From Leptospiraceae bacterium (GTDB lineage Bacteria; Spirochaetota; Leptospiria; Leptospirales; Leptospiraceae), in contig JABTUZ010000002.1 in NCBI GenBank assembly GCA_015075105.1, forward strand, positions 1,288,001 through 1,352,000: DNA of 64,000 nucleotides, given 5' to 3'. A program made the position numbers and the translations under genes. This document shows positions 1 through 8,633 of the stretch, piece by piece (the stretch's first letter is position 1; each line of letters starts with the position of its first letter). Below the pieces are notes generated by a model. The model searched no databases and had not been told where the DNA came from. It worked only from the letters and a program-made list of their open reading frames with translations.

Positions 1-1122
1 AAGACAGTACATCGTTAAGAATCTGGAAAATATATTGTAAATGAGCCCTCCCTTTGAGTGAAAAAATTCTCTTAGTTTTGTTTTTGAGTATTCCCGATGA
101 ATTGTAATCATAATACCTTGCCACACACCCCATGCAATGTAATGGTAGGCAGCACCGTGCCAAACTCCACCAAACAACCAGGTAATAAATATATTTCTAT
201 AAGTAAAAAGAACAGAGCCTCTTGAGCCTCCGAGAGGTATAAAAATATAGTCTCGAATCCAAGTAGTGAATGATATGTGCCATTTAGTCCAATGCTCTGA
301 AATATTTCTCACAGTCATTGGAAACTGGAAATTTGCATCGAACTTAAAACCAAAAAGTCGAGCTACTCCTATGGCAATATCTGTGTACCCAGCAAAATCA
401 AAATAGATCTGCCAGCCAAATGCAATAGCACCAGTCCAGATTTCAAGAGGATTCATCATAGAATAGTTTCTAAAAGTTTCATCTACCACTTTTCCAAGGT
501 TATCTGCAAAAACAATTTTTCTCGTAAAGCCGATAAGAATTCTGGAAATTGCAATTTGTATATCTTCGTTTAAGATATTGAGCCGGTCATCCAAGTCGCG
601 AAAAAAAGTAGTAGCTCGAACTATCGGACCTGCTACAAGCTGCGGGAAAAATGCCACATACAAAGAAAAATCTATAAAAGATTTTCTGGCTTCGATTTGT
701 TTTCTGTAAACATCAATCGTATAGCTCATAGATTGAAATGTATAAAATGAAATCCCGACAGGCAAAGTGATATTGTATATCGGGAATCTATAAGAGTTTA
801 TAAAATTGAGGTCGCCGACTACACCGAGTAAAAAATTTGTGTATTTAAAATAAGACAATAGACCAAGATTTCCGAATATAGAAAGGCTTAGTAAAAGTTT
901 CCTTTGTTTTTCGCTTGCTCCAACTTTATCAATTCCGAGAGCAACAAGATAGTCTAAAACTGTGGATGAAAGTAGCAGTACGATAAAATTTATATTCCAA
1001 GCCATGTAAAAATAAAAACTTGCGAATAGTAAAAATATTCTTTGGGGTCTTTGTTTTAAGATATTGCCGATTACAATAGTTACTAAAAAAAAACCTAAGA
1101 AGTGGACTGAGTTAAAGAGCAT
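1..1122 (-). CDS. MBOAT-family membrane O-acyltransferase (AlgI/DltB-like), cut by window edge
   Basis: Open from an ATG at 1122 to the first base of the window without a stop, giving 374 residues; full MBOAT proteins are about 470, so the C-terminus lies outside. The protein is strongly hydrophobic with many membrane spans. The family motif WHGA is present with the expected active-site histidine at about residue 322, followed by AYHYIAWG. The reading closely parallels the complete MBOAT protein at 61006-62424, including a similar N-terminus (MLFNS versus MIFNS). Family members transfer acyl groups, often acetyl, to surface polysaccharides. The substrate cannot be read from sequence. Confidence 0.9.
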   Translation of the reverse strand, partial: MLFNSVHFLGFFLVTIVIGNILKQRPQRIFLLFASFYFYMAWNINFIVLLLSSTVLDYLVALGIDKVGASEKQRKLLLSLSIFGNLGLLSYFKYTNFLLGVVGDLNFINSYRFPIYNITLPVGISFYTFQSMSYTIDVYRKQIEARKSFIDFSLYVAFFPQLVAGPIVRATTFFRDLDDRLNILNEDIQIAISRILIGFTRKIVFADNLGKVVDETFRNYSMMNPLEIWTGAIAFGWQIYFDFAGYTDIAIGVARLFGFKFDANFQFPMTVRNISEHWTKWHISFTTWIRDYIFIPLGGSRGSVLFTYRNIFITWLFGGVWHGAAYHYIAWGVWQGIMITIHREYSKTKLREFFHSKGGLIYNIFSRFLTMYCL

Positions 1123-1194
1123 TTTTTATAATTATTATCTTAAGATTCACGATTTATTTTTTTTCGTTTTCTTACAAATAAAATATTTTAAAAA

Positions 1195-1938
1195 TTATTC
1201 TAATAAACTTTTTCTTTTATCGTTTAGGATGATTAGAAAATCTCCGATTTCTACGCCTTCAGCAATATAACTTCCTGAAGAGTCAACTGTTTCTTGAACT
1301 TGCACAGGAATCTTTTTATTAGAATTTCTTTTTTCTATATATTGAGTTGAGCCTTTTCTTGTTTGGTTGAGTCTCAGTCCCCAGCTTGTAAAATTTTTGC
1401 TGTCGGTTAAAATTACAATAGACTGTATATAGTTTGGATTGGTTTGGATTCTCTGAAAATTCTCCGAAGCATGAAAATTCATCGAAGGAGTCAAGGTCAT
1501 TTCTTGGTCGGTTGAAATTTTAGAATAAAAAATCAGATGATCGCAGTCAAACGCACGGATAAGAGCCCATCTTTTGCCAAGCTCTGATGTTGCGTACACA
1601 GAGCAATTTTCGGCTTGCAGTCGAATAGAGTCATTCTTTTCATTCTCATAACTCCATTTGCCGAAATATCTGGTTTCTTCCCATTTTCTGGTTTCGTTGA
1701 AGTTAATTTGGCTGAGTACAAACTTTCTTGAATGAAAAGTTTTGAATACATACAGCTCTCTTACAGAAAAACCTTTTGGTTCGCGGCTCACATTTGAAAA
1801 CCATTCTCCTTCATAGGGAGGTAAGTTTTCTTTGTTTTTTGCAGATAAGAAAGAATTTACAAGTCCAAGAATTAATAGGGAAAAAAGTAAGACTCTTTTT
1901 TTAGAAAGAATTTTCTTTACATGAATATTTGGGATCAA
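1195..1938 (-). CDS. Secreted or membrane-anchored protein of unknown function
   Basis: 247 residues with a basic start and a hydrophobic stretch at about residues 16-32 that looks like a signal peptide or N-terminal anchor. The rest is soluble, rich in aromatic and polar residues, with a pattern compatible with beta structure. I do not recognise the family. The start is a TTG 12 bases after the stop of the small upstream gene; no good Shine-Dalgarno is visible, so translation may depend on the upstream gene. No in-frame ATG precedes the hydrophobic segment. Confidence 0.6.
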   Translation of the reverse strand: MIPNIHVKKILSKKRVLLFSLLILGLVNSFLSAKNKENLPPYEGEWFSNVSREPKGFSVRELYVFKTFHSRKFVLSQINFNETRKWEETRYFGKWSYENEKNDSIRLQAENCSVYATSELGKRWALIRAFDCDHLIFYSKISTDQEMTLTPSMNFHASENFQRIQTNPNYIQSIVILTDSKNFTSWGLRLNQTRKGSTQYIEKRNSNKKIPVQVQETVDSSGSYIAEGVEIGDFLIILNDKRKSLLE

Positions 1939-1949
1939 TACTAAAAAAA

Positions 1950-2186
1950 TTAGTCTCTGTAATTTCTTCCGGTAAACATTCTAAGAATCATGCTGATAAT
2001 CGTCGGAATAAATCCAAGTACCATCATTAACATGCTTTGTTTCATCATATTTCCACCCATTTGATTTTGCATGTTTTGGGGGCTGGACTGGTTTGATTGA
2101 GCACCTTGTAAATAAGTACGTTTTTGTTCGGGTGTAAGCGTATTCCATGTTTCTTTAGTAAAGCCTTGTGGTATTTGTTCTTCCAT
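1950..2186 (-). CDS. Small protein with C-terminal membrane segment, unknown function
   Basis: 78 residues when started at the second Met (MEEQIPQGF), chosen because GAGG sits six bases upstream; the ORF could also begin four codons earlier. The N-terminal part is polar and rich in Gln and Asn (residues about 25-45). The C-terminal third is a single hydrophobic segment rich in Met and Ile, ending in a short charged tail. It is probably co-transcribed with the next gene downstream. No family recognised. Confidence 0.55.
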   Translation of the reverse strand: MEEQIPQGFTKETWNTLTPEQKRTYLQGAQSNQSSPQNMQNQMGGNMMKQSMLMMVLGFIPTIISMILRMFTGRNYRD

Positions 2187-2294
2187 ATTTGACCTCATTG
2201 TATGTAGATGAAGAATATCGTATAAAAATTTTGCTTAATTGTATATACATCATTTGTTTTATTTGTTTTGCAAGCAAAAAAAATTTTGTATTTA

Positions 2295-3266
2295 CTATTT
2301 AATAGATTGAAAATCAAAATCAGCTTTGTATCCGAAGGTGTAAAATTTATCTATCTGTGAGGATACGTTAGGCGAGTATCCAAGTGAACTTGTCCTTGCT
2401 ACAGAATAATCCATAAAAAACCCTCTGTCTCCGGTAAATGTTTTTGTCTCGTGTCTAAAAAATGCGTCTAATAGATTGATAATATAGATTCCGGCGACTA
2501 AGTACCCTAATCTTTTTACCTCACTGTAGTGTTTTTCTACGGCTTGTCTTTGCAATATAGAGCTATTGGTATTGTAGTATAAATACGCTCCAACTGGATC
2601 GTTTAAAGAAGTAGAACTTACAGTTGCAGTGGATGCTCCATAAAAATTAGTGTAGTATTGAGATTCAGAATATGGGTTCCCATAATTTTCATAGTCTCTT
2701 TTTGCGTTTAGATATTCTCTATTTTTATTGTAAAGAAGGAATGCGGAAGAGAAAAACAGTGCACCGTAAATAAGACCTGTAGTCTTTCTGTCATTTTCAT
2801 ATTGCCCCCAACCCGGTAGGATTGCAGACCTTCCGAGAGAGCCAAATCTTGTAACTTGCTTAGATTCCCAAAGAGTTCTCCTTCTTTCTAAATCGGCTTG
2901 TCTCTGCCTTTCTTCTTCTTCGGCTCTTTGTTTAGCTGAAAGATCTTCTTCCTCTTTTTTTTTGCGTTCTTCTTCGTCACTAAGTTTATCTTCTTCTAAT
3001 TTACGGAGTCTTGCTATTTCATCGTTATCAACATCTTTATAAATTACTTTTTGAATATCTGCCTTTGAAACTTCGATTGTTTTTGGCTCTCCTGTTCCAT
3101 CCTTATCTTTAGTTTCTAAAAATATCTTAGAATAATTTTGGTTCAGGATTTTTCCTTTTAGAGTTTCTCCATTTCTAAGTAAAATTGTCTCGGACAATAA
3201 TGGAAATGCGGTTAGAATAGAAAAGAAAGTAAGAATTTGAGATAGAGTATTGATTTTCCCTTTCAT
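2295..3266 (-). CDS. DUF5683-like envelope protein with coiled coil
   Basis: 323 residues. A signal peptide covers about residues 1-25. Residues 27-70 resemble a small beta domain (ILLRNGETLKGKI). A highly charged Glu/Lys/Arg coiled coil runs from about 78 to 135. A conserved LPGWGQ motif at about 150 is followed by hydrophobic segments, typical of DUF5683-type bacterial membrane proteins. AGGA lies eight bases before the ATG. Function unknown; an envelope location is inferred from the signal peptide and membrane segments. Confidence 0.7.
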   Translation of the reverse strand: MKGKINTLSQILTFFSILTAFPLLSETILLRNGETLKGKILNQNYSKIFLETKDKDGTGEPKTIEVSKADIQKVIYKDVDNDEIARLRKLEEDKLSDEEERKKKEEEDLSAKQRAEEEERQRQADLERRRTLWESKQVTRFGSLGRSAILPGWGQYENDRKTTGLIYGALFFSSAFLLYNKNREYLNAKRDYENYGNPYSESQYYTNFYGASTATVSSTSLNDPVGAYLYYNTNSSILQRQAVEKHYSEVKRLGYLVAGIYIINLLDAFFRHETKTFTGDRGFFMDYSVARTSSLGYSPNVSSQIDKFYTFGYKADFDFQSIK

Positions 3267-3525
3267 ACGAATAGTCCTGTATTTGTTTTTTCACAAAGCA
3301 TCGGATCAAAATGAATATAGTGTGATTTTTGAATAGAGTTTATAAAATTGTTCTGATTTTTCATTATGCACCAACTTTGTGACCCAATAGTGTATATAAA
3401 TTGAATCGAAAAAAATGGTCAGTTTTATAATTTTTTTTAGAAAAATTCGTCAAATTATTTTTAAATTGCCTGTCTGCAAAAAGCCTTTCATAGAAATAAA
3501 TATACTTAAAAATTCGGGAAAACCG

Positions 3526-4041
3526 CTATTTGCTAATAGTACAAAAACCTATTTTAGGGTTTTTTTGCAGAAGTGTCATAATTTTTTTCTCGGAGTAGTT
3601 TTTTTTCAGAAAAATTACGGAGAAATATATTTTGATTGAATATTGGAAGTTAAAATTCCGATAAGAAATCCTCATATAGCGTACTCCGGATTCGCGAAGT
3701 TTAACGATGCGAGTATTTTTGTATAAGTAAAAATTGCAACAAGGTCGGATTTCCAGTAGGGGAAGCCCTGTCTTTGTATGCAAAAGCAGGGTGCACAGCG
3801 CAATTGATGCCGCTTTGCTATCAAAAGGAATAATATCCAAATAACTCAAAAACTCATCTAAAATTTTTGAATTGTAGTTATTTTTTGAACTTTTCTGGAC
3901 ACCGTATCTCAATTCAAAATCAGTAACAGAGGATATATGAATATTCTCCAGTTTAACTTTCTTGAATTTTGTGTAGACTTCTTGCGGTCGATTGTTGATC
4001 AAATAAATACAAATATTAGTGTCGAGAAGATAATGATTCAA
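3526..4041 (-). pseudogene. vapC: VapC-type PIN-domain toxin, frame-broken
   Basis: The first 80 residues match a PIN-domain ribonuclease: LLDTN with Asp7, and DFELRYG with Glu43, two of the acidic metal ligands. After FDSKAAS the reading frame no longer fits. The expected G-x-P-x-G-N-x-D segment appears in another frame (PTGNPTLL, with Thr where Asp is usual), and the open frame instead runs on as unrelated sequence through a dispersed repeat. At least one frameshift is needed, so the toxin is probably inactive. It starts at a TTG that overlaps the vapB stop by four bases. A sequencing error is possible but would not explain the changed Asp. Confidence 0.7.
3541..3579. repeat. Dispersed hairpin repeat, copy 1
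   Basis: Arms of AAAAACC and GGGTTTTTTT around a short AT-rich loop, followed by GCAGAAGTGTCAT. Related sequences occur at 50246-50284 and 53288-53324, sharing the flank ATGACRCTWCTGCAAAAA (read on one strand or the other). The copy lies inside the out-of-frame tail of the broken vapC reading frame. Confidence 0.55.
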
Positions 4042-4268
4042 AAAATTTCTCTCTTATCAAAATCTTTCGGCTGACTTCTTTCTACATTCAAATTGTTTGA
4101 GAAATCAAATAGTATCTTCCAAATTCTATCAACTGCATCGTCAATGGGAGATAATACAACATTGTTACCATCTTTTCTAATGTAAACTTCCTTTCCTTTA
4201 AAGCGAAACTGCTTTGGAAGCCTGATAGCTTGACTTTCCCCGTTTTTAAATAATTTTGCTCGATTCAT
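4038..4268 (-). CDS. vapB: VapB-type antitoxin (AbrB/SpoVT fold)
   Basis: 76 residues. The N-terminal half has the VapB pattern AKLFKNGESQAIRLPKQFRF, the swapped-hairpin DNA-binding domain; the C-terminal half is the toxin-binding tail. In intact pairs the antitoxin blocks the PIN ribonuclease and represses its own operon. Here the antitoxin appears intact while its toxin is broken. A perfect palindrome three bases upstream of the ATG is the likely autoregulatory operator. Confidence 0.85.
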   Translation of the reverse strand: MNRAKLFKNGESQAIRLPKQFRFKGKEVYIRKDGNNVVLSPIDDAVDRIWKILFDFSNNLNVERSQPKDFDKREIF

Positions 4269-4270
4269 GT

Positions 4271-4292
4271 GTATATATTACATAATATATAC
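4271..4292. promoter_or_regulatory. Perfect palindrome, probable VapB operator
   Basis: Ten-base arms GTATATATTA and TAATATATAC flank a central CA, just upstream of vapB. Autoregulation by VapB binding to such inverted repeats is established for the family; binding here is inferred from position and symmetry. Confidence 0.65.
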
Positions 4293-4344
4293 TTTTTGTT
4301 AATTTTTTAAAGAAGTTTTTGTTCACAATTTTGGTTATTCGTTG

Positions 4345-4431
4345 CATTCTACTAGCGTTTTTGCCGCTTGGCGCAGTTGTGGAATTCGGAACTTTATCTC
4401 AATACACTAAAAGTTGATGCGTTGTAGAATG
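4345..4431. repeat. 87-base imperfect palindrome between vapB and the rsgA-like gene
   Basis: Ends are CATTCTAC and GTAGAATG, with further partial pairing just inside (TAGCG and GCGTT) and a GC-rich inner stretch. No coding potential is seen. The arrangement recalls an integron attC site, but the strict core GTTRRRY is not met, so this is only a structural resemblance. Confidence 0.35.
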
Positions 4432-4486
4432 TTCAATTAAGCACTGTACTGTAGGCTTGCTGTTCAGTATATTTTGTTTTCCAAAT

Positions 4487-5563
4487 CTATTTTTTATCTT
4501 TATGGTCTTTATAATAATTTTTTATCAATTTACTAATTTTTTTACCGCGTGCTTTTTCAATAGCGCTGGCTTTCATAGTTTGACGATCTGCTAAGTAAGA
4601 AAATTCTTTTTTTAATTTATAAAAACTTTCTAAACGACCGGAATCGAGTGTGCCATTGTTTGTAGCTTCAATGATAGCACACCCGGGTTCGTTTTCATGG
4701 CTACAATTTTTAAAACGACAGTTTGAGGCTAATTCTTCAATATCATCAAATACATGTTTTAATCCCTCTTCATCACCCCAAACCTGCAATTCACGCATTC
4801 CAGGAGTATCTATAACAATACCACCGTTGGGAAGCAATATTAATTCGCGATGAGTTGTTGTATGTCTGCCTCGGCTCCCCAATTCACTCACTTCATTTAC
4901 TTTAAGTTTATTTTTACCAAGAAGCGAATTAATTATTGTGGACTTTCCAACACCGGACGAACCCACGAATGCCACAGTTTCTCCAGGTCGGATATATCTA
5001 TTCAGGATTTCTATACCAATATTTTGAGCAGCACTAATTGTGTGTATATCAACTCCGAATGCAATACTTTCGACTTCACTTTTTCGTATTTCATTTTCTG
5101 GACAAAGATCGGATTTATTTAAAATTATTACAGGTGTAGCTCCGCTATTCCATGCCATAGCTAAATACCTTTCAATGCGTCTTAAATTAAAATTCAAATC
5201 CAACCCGGTAACGATAAAAATTGTGTTAATGTTAGCTGCTACAACTTGTTCATCAGTAATTTGGTCTGCAACCTTACGGCTAAAGACACTTCTTCTGGGT
5301 AAAATAGCATGTATAGTGGCTTTATTTTCATCAAGTCGAATAGTGCTTACGACCCAATCACCTACTGTGGGGAATTCTGCTTTACTGTCTTTGTCAAATC
5401 TATATTTACCTGATATTTCACATAGAAATTCTCCAAATTCACCATAAGCTATATATTTTTCTCGATTTTCTCTGATTATTCTTAAAGGAGAATATTTTTC
5501 ATTTCGATATTGTTCAAAATGATTTTCAAAAAATGAATTCCACCCTAAATCAACCAGTTGCAT
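4487..5563 (-). CDS. rsgA: RsgA/YjeQ-type circularly permuted GTPase (ribosome small subunit biogenesis)
   Basis: 358 residues, usual family length. The order is diagnostic of circular permutation: an N-terminal OB-like domain, then G4 NKSD (149-152), G1 GSSGVGKST (201-209) and G3 DTPGM (about 250), followed by a zinc-binding knuckle of Cys-x4-Cys-x-His type with a later Cys (CRFKNCSHENEPGC). RsgA binds the 30S subunit late in assembly. It lies in an accessory-looking stretch between decayed genes, so it could be a transferred or second copy rather than the housekeeping one. Confidence 0.92.
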   Translation of the reverse strand: MQLVDLGWNSFFENHFEQYRNEKYSPLRIIRENREKYIAYGEFGEFLCEISGKYRFDKDSKAEFPTVGDWVVSTIRLDENKATIHAILPRRSVFSRKVADQITDEQVVAANINTIFIVTGLDLNFNLRRIERYLAMAWNSGATPVIILNKSDLCPENEIRKSEVESIAFGVDIHTISAAQNIGIEILNRYIRPGETVAFVGSSGVGKSTIINSLLGKNKLKVNEVSELGSRGRHTTTHRELILLPNGGIVIDTPGMRELQVWGDEEGLKHVFDDIEELASNCRFKNCSHENEPGCAIIEATNNGTLDSGRLESFYKLKKEFSYLADRQTMKASAIEKARGKKISKLIKNYYKDHKDKK

Positions 5564-5629
5564 TTTTCATCCTTGAAATTTTTTTTTATTGCCGCCACAG
5601 ACAGCTCGGAGGATGGATTCGACAAGTTC

Positions 5630-5677
5630 ACCAACCGAGCCACATCTTCTCGTGTCTTCGCAGTGGCTACTCTTGGT
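5630..5677. repeat. Imperfect inverted repeat in non-coding stretch
   Basis: ACCAACCGAGCCAC (5630-5643) pairs imperfectly with GTGGCTACTCTTGGT (5663-5677) around a 19-base loop, and runs into GTTAGAC (5676-5682), which fits the integron core GTTRRRY. The surrounding 5564-5814 is non-coding and visibly richer in G and C than its neighbours. Confidence 0.35.
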
Positions 5678-5711
5678 TAGACGGTGTTTTCGGTTCGCCT
5701 AATACAGCAAG

Positions 5712-5757
5712 GCCCAACTGACGCTTTATGAGAACCAGTCCCGACACGATGTTGGGT
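5712..5757. repeat. Short attC-like inverted repeat
   Basis: GCCCAAC (5712-5718) and GTTGGGT (5751-5757) match the inverse core RYYYAAC and core GTTRRRY of integron recombination sites and face each other across 32 bases. The total of 46 bases is shorter than typical attC sites and no integrase is seen in the window, so the assignment is tentative. Confidence 0.3.
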
Positions 5758-5814
5758 GTAAAACTTACTCTGCCTGCAATACTAAGAAAGTTTATTTTTA
5801 GAACAAGGTCTTTT

Positions 5815-6672
5815 TTAAACTAAAATTAGTTTTCTTGAAAACAAATCCAATTGCTTCATAGAAGGAAGCTCTTCTAAATAATTAGAGATAAACAACTCTT
5901 TGCCGTTTTGATCTGATGAATCAGTTACATTTCGCATTCCATAAGTTAAATTCCAAGACATGACATTCGCAAATTGAAAAAGTTCTCGTATATGTTCACA
6001 ATCATCATAAGTAATAAGCCATGTATGATTACAATTTCTCATAGTTTCAGCAAATCGCACATGATCAAATTTTTTATGCATATTCCCATTTTTTCCATAC
6101 AATGCTGACTTTGTAGCAGAATAGTAAGGTGGGTCTAAAAAAATAAAAATATTTTTTCCCTTTTCATTGACGACTTCCTCAAAATCTAAATTTGTAATTT
6201 GTAAATTTTCTAGAATACGATTCATATTTTGTAGTCTTACAATACTTGATTCCGTAAATCTTCCACGAAAGGCTTGTTCGGAGTATCCGCCAGATTCGCT
6301 TGTTCCCGAAAAAGTAATTCGGTTATAAATAAAGAAAGCACTTGCAATTTGGACAGAATTAAATTTTGAAATATTTTCGTTTAAGAATTTATGTAAGTCT
6401 TTACCATTTTCAAATTCATTGCGCCAATTCCATATTTGCTTTACCACGGCATTCAAATCTTTCTGGCACATATCCCAAAATGTATAAAGCTGAAAATATA
6501 AATCATTAATTCAAAATTTTTTATTCGGATATTTTTGTTTTAAATAAATAAAAACTGAACCTCCTCCAACAAAAGGCTCTCGGAATTCTTGGAATTCAGG
6601 AACAAGCGTTGAAATAAGTTCAATCGCTCTACTTTTTCCGCCGGGGTATCTTAAAGGACTTTTTATGAACAT
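5815..6672 (-). pseudogene. D12-class N6-adenine DNA methyltransferase interrupted by in-frame TGA
   Basis: Read from ATG 6672, the frame gives LRYPGGKSRAIELI and EPFVGGGSVF, the S-adenosylmethionine-binding start of Dam-like enzymes, then a TGA at 6513-6511 (codon 54), then continues in the same frame with INDLY and the catalytic DPPY motif through to a normal end: 285 residues in all if the TGA is ignored. Family members often have Trp at this position (FWIND), so TGG to TGA is the simplest explanation. The part from 6471 downstream lacks the cofactor-binding motif and would be inactive alone. No restriction partner is seen. A single-base sequencing error is an alternative. Confidence 0.8.
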
Positions 6673-6825
6673 TTACTTAGCCCCCTTTATTCTAACGAGA
6701 AAATTATTTCCATTTCCTTTATGGACTAAAACTCAATTTTAAACCTTTCCGAGACACCACATTGAGGAAACCTACTCCTGAAATATTTCGTAAGTTTCTT
6801 AACTCTATCGAGCCGTGTTTGAAAT

Positions 6826-6850
6826 TTCACCTATCGTTAAGATAGGTGAA
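6826..6850. terminator. Strong hairpin downstream of htpX
   Basis: Perfect ten-base arms TTCACCTATC and GATAGGTGAA with a five-base loop, 12 bases beyond the htpX stop. The T-run is short on either side, so it may be a terminator or an mRNA-stabilising 3' hairpin. Confidence 0.5.
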
Positions 6851-6861
6851 GTATTGAAAAA

Positions 6862-7746
6862 TTACATAATGGTTGCAGATTTTAAAGCCGCAATTCTTAC
6901 TTCAAGGGGAGGGTGAGTAGAAAATAGTGCAAACCATTTTGATCTGCCGGAAATTTTCATAGAAGCAAAAGCATCTCCTTTATTGTCTTCAGGCCCGTCG
7001 ATAGTTCTTTTAAGGCTTTCTAAGGCAGCGATCATATTGCTTCTTCCGGCAAGTTTTGCTCCACCATAGTCTGCTCGAAACTCTCTTTGTCTTGAGAAAT
7101 AAGCAACTACGAGTGAGCCAAGGATACTGAACACTATATCGAGTACGATTGTAGTGACCATTCTTACTACAACTTCGAGGTCTTCTTTTACCATCTGTCC
7201 TACGGCAAAGCTGATGATTCTGGACAAGAACATTGCAAAAGAGTTTACAATTCCTTGGATTAGAGTCATAGTCACCATGTCCCCGTTGGCAACGTGAGAC
7301 AATTCGTGTGCCAATACACCTTCTACTTCAGAAGAGTTCATTCTTTGCAATAGTCCTGTGGAAACCGCTACTAAGGCGCTGGATTTAGAAGGGCCAGTCG
7401 CAAAAGCGTTGATTTCTGGGGATTCATAGACTCCCACTTCGGGCATTGGAAGTTTTGCAGTTTGGCTGAGTCTTTTTACTGTATTTAGGATTTCATTGTA
7501 TTGACCGCCCGTCCTTGGATCAATAATTTTGACTCCCATCATCCATTTTGCCATTTGCTTGGATAAAAGTAGAGAAATAAATGAGCCGGTCATCCCCCAG
7601 ATAAGGCAGAAAGTAATTAAGGCTCCAAAATTGATCCCACTTGCATCGAGATAGTGCCTTACACCAAAAATGCTTGTAATAATCGAAATTGTGGCGACAA
7701 TTAAAATATTTGTCAGCATGAAAAGTCCGATACGCTTAAACCACAT
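6862..7746 (-). CDS. htpX: HtpX membrane zinc metalloprotease
   Basis: 294 residues. Two membrane segments at about 8-30 and 37-62 precede a cytoplasmic M48 protease domain with HELSH at 147-151 (zinc ligands and catalytic Glu), two more hydrophobic segments at about 160-215, and REFRADYGGA carrying the third ligand. HtpX degrades misfolded membrane proteins together with FtsH. GGAG lies about ten bases before the ATG. A strong hairpin follows the gene. Confidence 0.95.
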   Translation of the reverse strand: MWFKRIGLFMLTNILIVATISIITSIFGVRHYLDASGINFGALITFCLIWGMTGSFISLLLSKQMAKWMMGVKIIDPRTGGQYNEILNTVKRLSQTAKLPMPEVGVYESPEINAFATGPSKSSALVAVSTGLLQRMNSSEVEGVLAHELSHVANGDMVTMTLIQGIVNSFAMFLSRIISFAVGQMVKEDLEVVVRMVTTIVLDIVFSILGSLVVAYFSRQREFRADYGGAKLAGRSNMIAALESLKRTIDGPEDNKGDAFASMKISGRSKWFALFSTHPPLEVRIAALKSATIM

Positions 7747-7787
7747 AGAGTGTATTCTCCTTGAAAAATATATTATTATTAGTTAGA

Positions 7788-8633
7788 CTAAGATGATGAA
7801 GATTTTAGGTAGTGTTCGTCAATGCTTTTATTTTCGCTTTCTGTAATCCAGCCCTTATCCTGAAAAATTTGAAGTGCAACTTTTAGAGAATCCGGCGGAA
7901 TATTGGAACAAATTTGGTGGATTTCTGTATATGATAGGTTTCTGCCTTGTTTTTTGACTAAGTTTTCTACGTCTTCCACAAAACTGGATGCAAGTCGTAT
8001 CTGAACAAAAAGTGTGGTGTATTCTTCTAAAAAAGACAAAAATTCTTGATCGGAATTATCCACTGCAAGATCAAAAATAAAGTCATAGATATTCATATCT
8101 TTTGCGATTACTTTTTGAAGTTCGTTTCCTAACTTTTTGAATAGAGATAAAATTTTTTCAGATTTGATCTCTCCATTTGAGGTCATTAGTTTTAAATGTA
8201 CTAAGTCTATTTTTTGTAAGAGAGGTTTTGCGATATCTAAATTTGTAGTTTTGGACAATACGTATTTGAATAGGATGGCGTATTCTGCATTGCTTAAAAT
8301 TTTCCAATAAGAAGAAAATAGCTCCGGTTTTTCTTTTTTATTTAAAACAGATTTATAAATAGATGCAATTTGGCAATAAAAAAGTTCAGCCAATGCTTCC
8401 GGGGTAAACATCGGATTTTGAAGAATCTTTTTTACGATTTTTGAATCAATGTATCTGAAATAATAATCTAATAAAAAAGTAAAAGCTACATCTTCTTGAA
8501 TTTTCATGGAGATTGCAGCAGGTGGAATCTTTTCTATTTCAGATTCAATTTTTTTAAAATTCGGTACCGGACTTGATATAAGTTGTTCAAATCCTTCAAA
8601 AAGATGGTTGTAGTTGTCTTTCATAGTATTCAT
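7788..8633 (-). CDS. Conserved-looking cytoplasmic protein of unknown function
   Basis: 281 residues, no signal peptide or membrane segment, rich in Leu, Ile and Lys and predicted largely helical. I do not recognise a domain. Its ATG overlaps the stop of the permease gene upstream by four bases, so the two are translationally coupled and probably part of one operon with the SspB-like gene. A helical-repeat or adaptor role is possible but not shown by any motif. Confidence 0.65.
   Translation of the reverse strand: MNTMKDNYNHLFEGFEQLISSPVPNFKKIESEIEKIPPAAISMKIQEDVAFTFLLDYYFRYIDSKIVKKILQNPMFTPEALAELFYCQIASIYKSVLNKKEKPELFSSYWKILSNAEYAILFKYVLSKTTNLDIAKPLLQKIDLVHLKLMTSNGEIKSEKILSLFKKLGNELQKVIAKDMNIYDFIFDLAVDNSDQEFLSFLEEYTTLFVQIRLASSFVEDVENLVKKQGRNLSYTEIHQICSNIPPDSLKVALQIFQDKGWITESENKSIDEHYLKSSSS

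Noticed and set aside
3415-3639. Small plus-strand open frame near the vapC remnant
   Set aside because: Low-complexity, AT-rich, crosses a dispersed repeat and has no ribosome site.
4650-5447. Plus-strand open frames opposite the rsgA-like gene
   Set aside because: They mirror the well-supported GTPase on the other strand and show no domain of their own.
6511-6513. TGA read as tryptophan or selenocysteine in the methylase
   Set aside because: TGA is used as an ordinary stop throughout the window, for example in recC, recB and vapB, and no selenocysteine hairpin is evident; a nonsense change is simpler.
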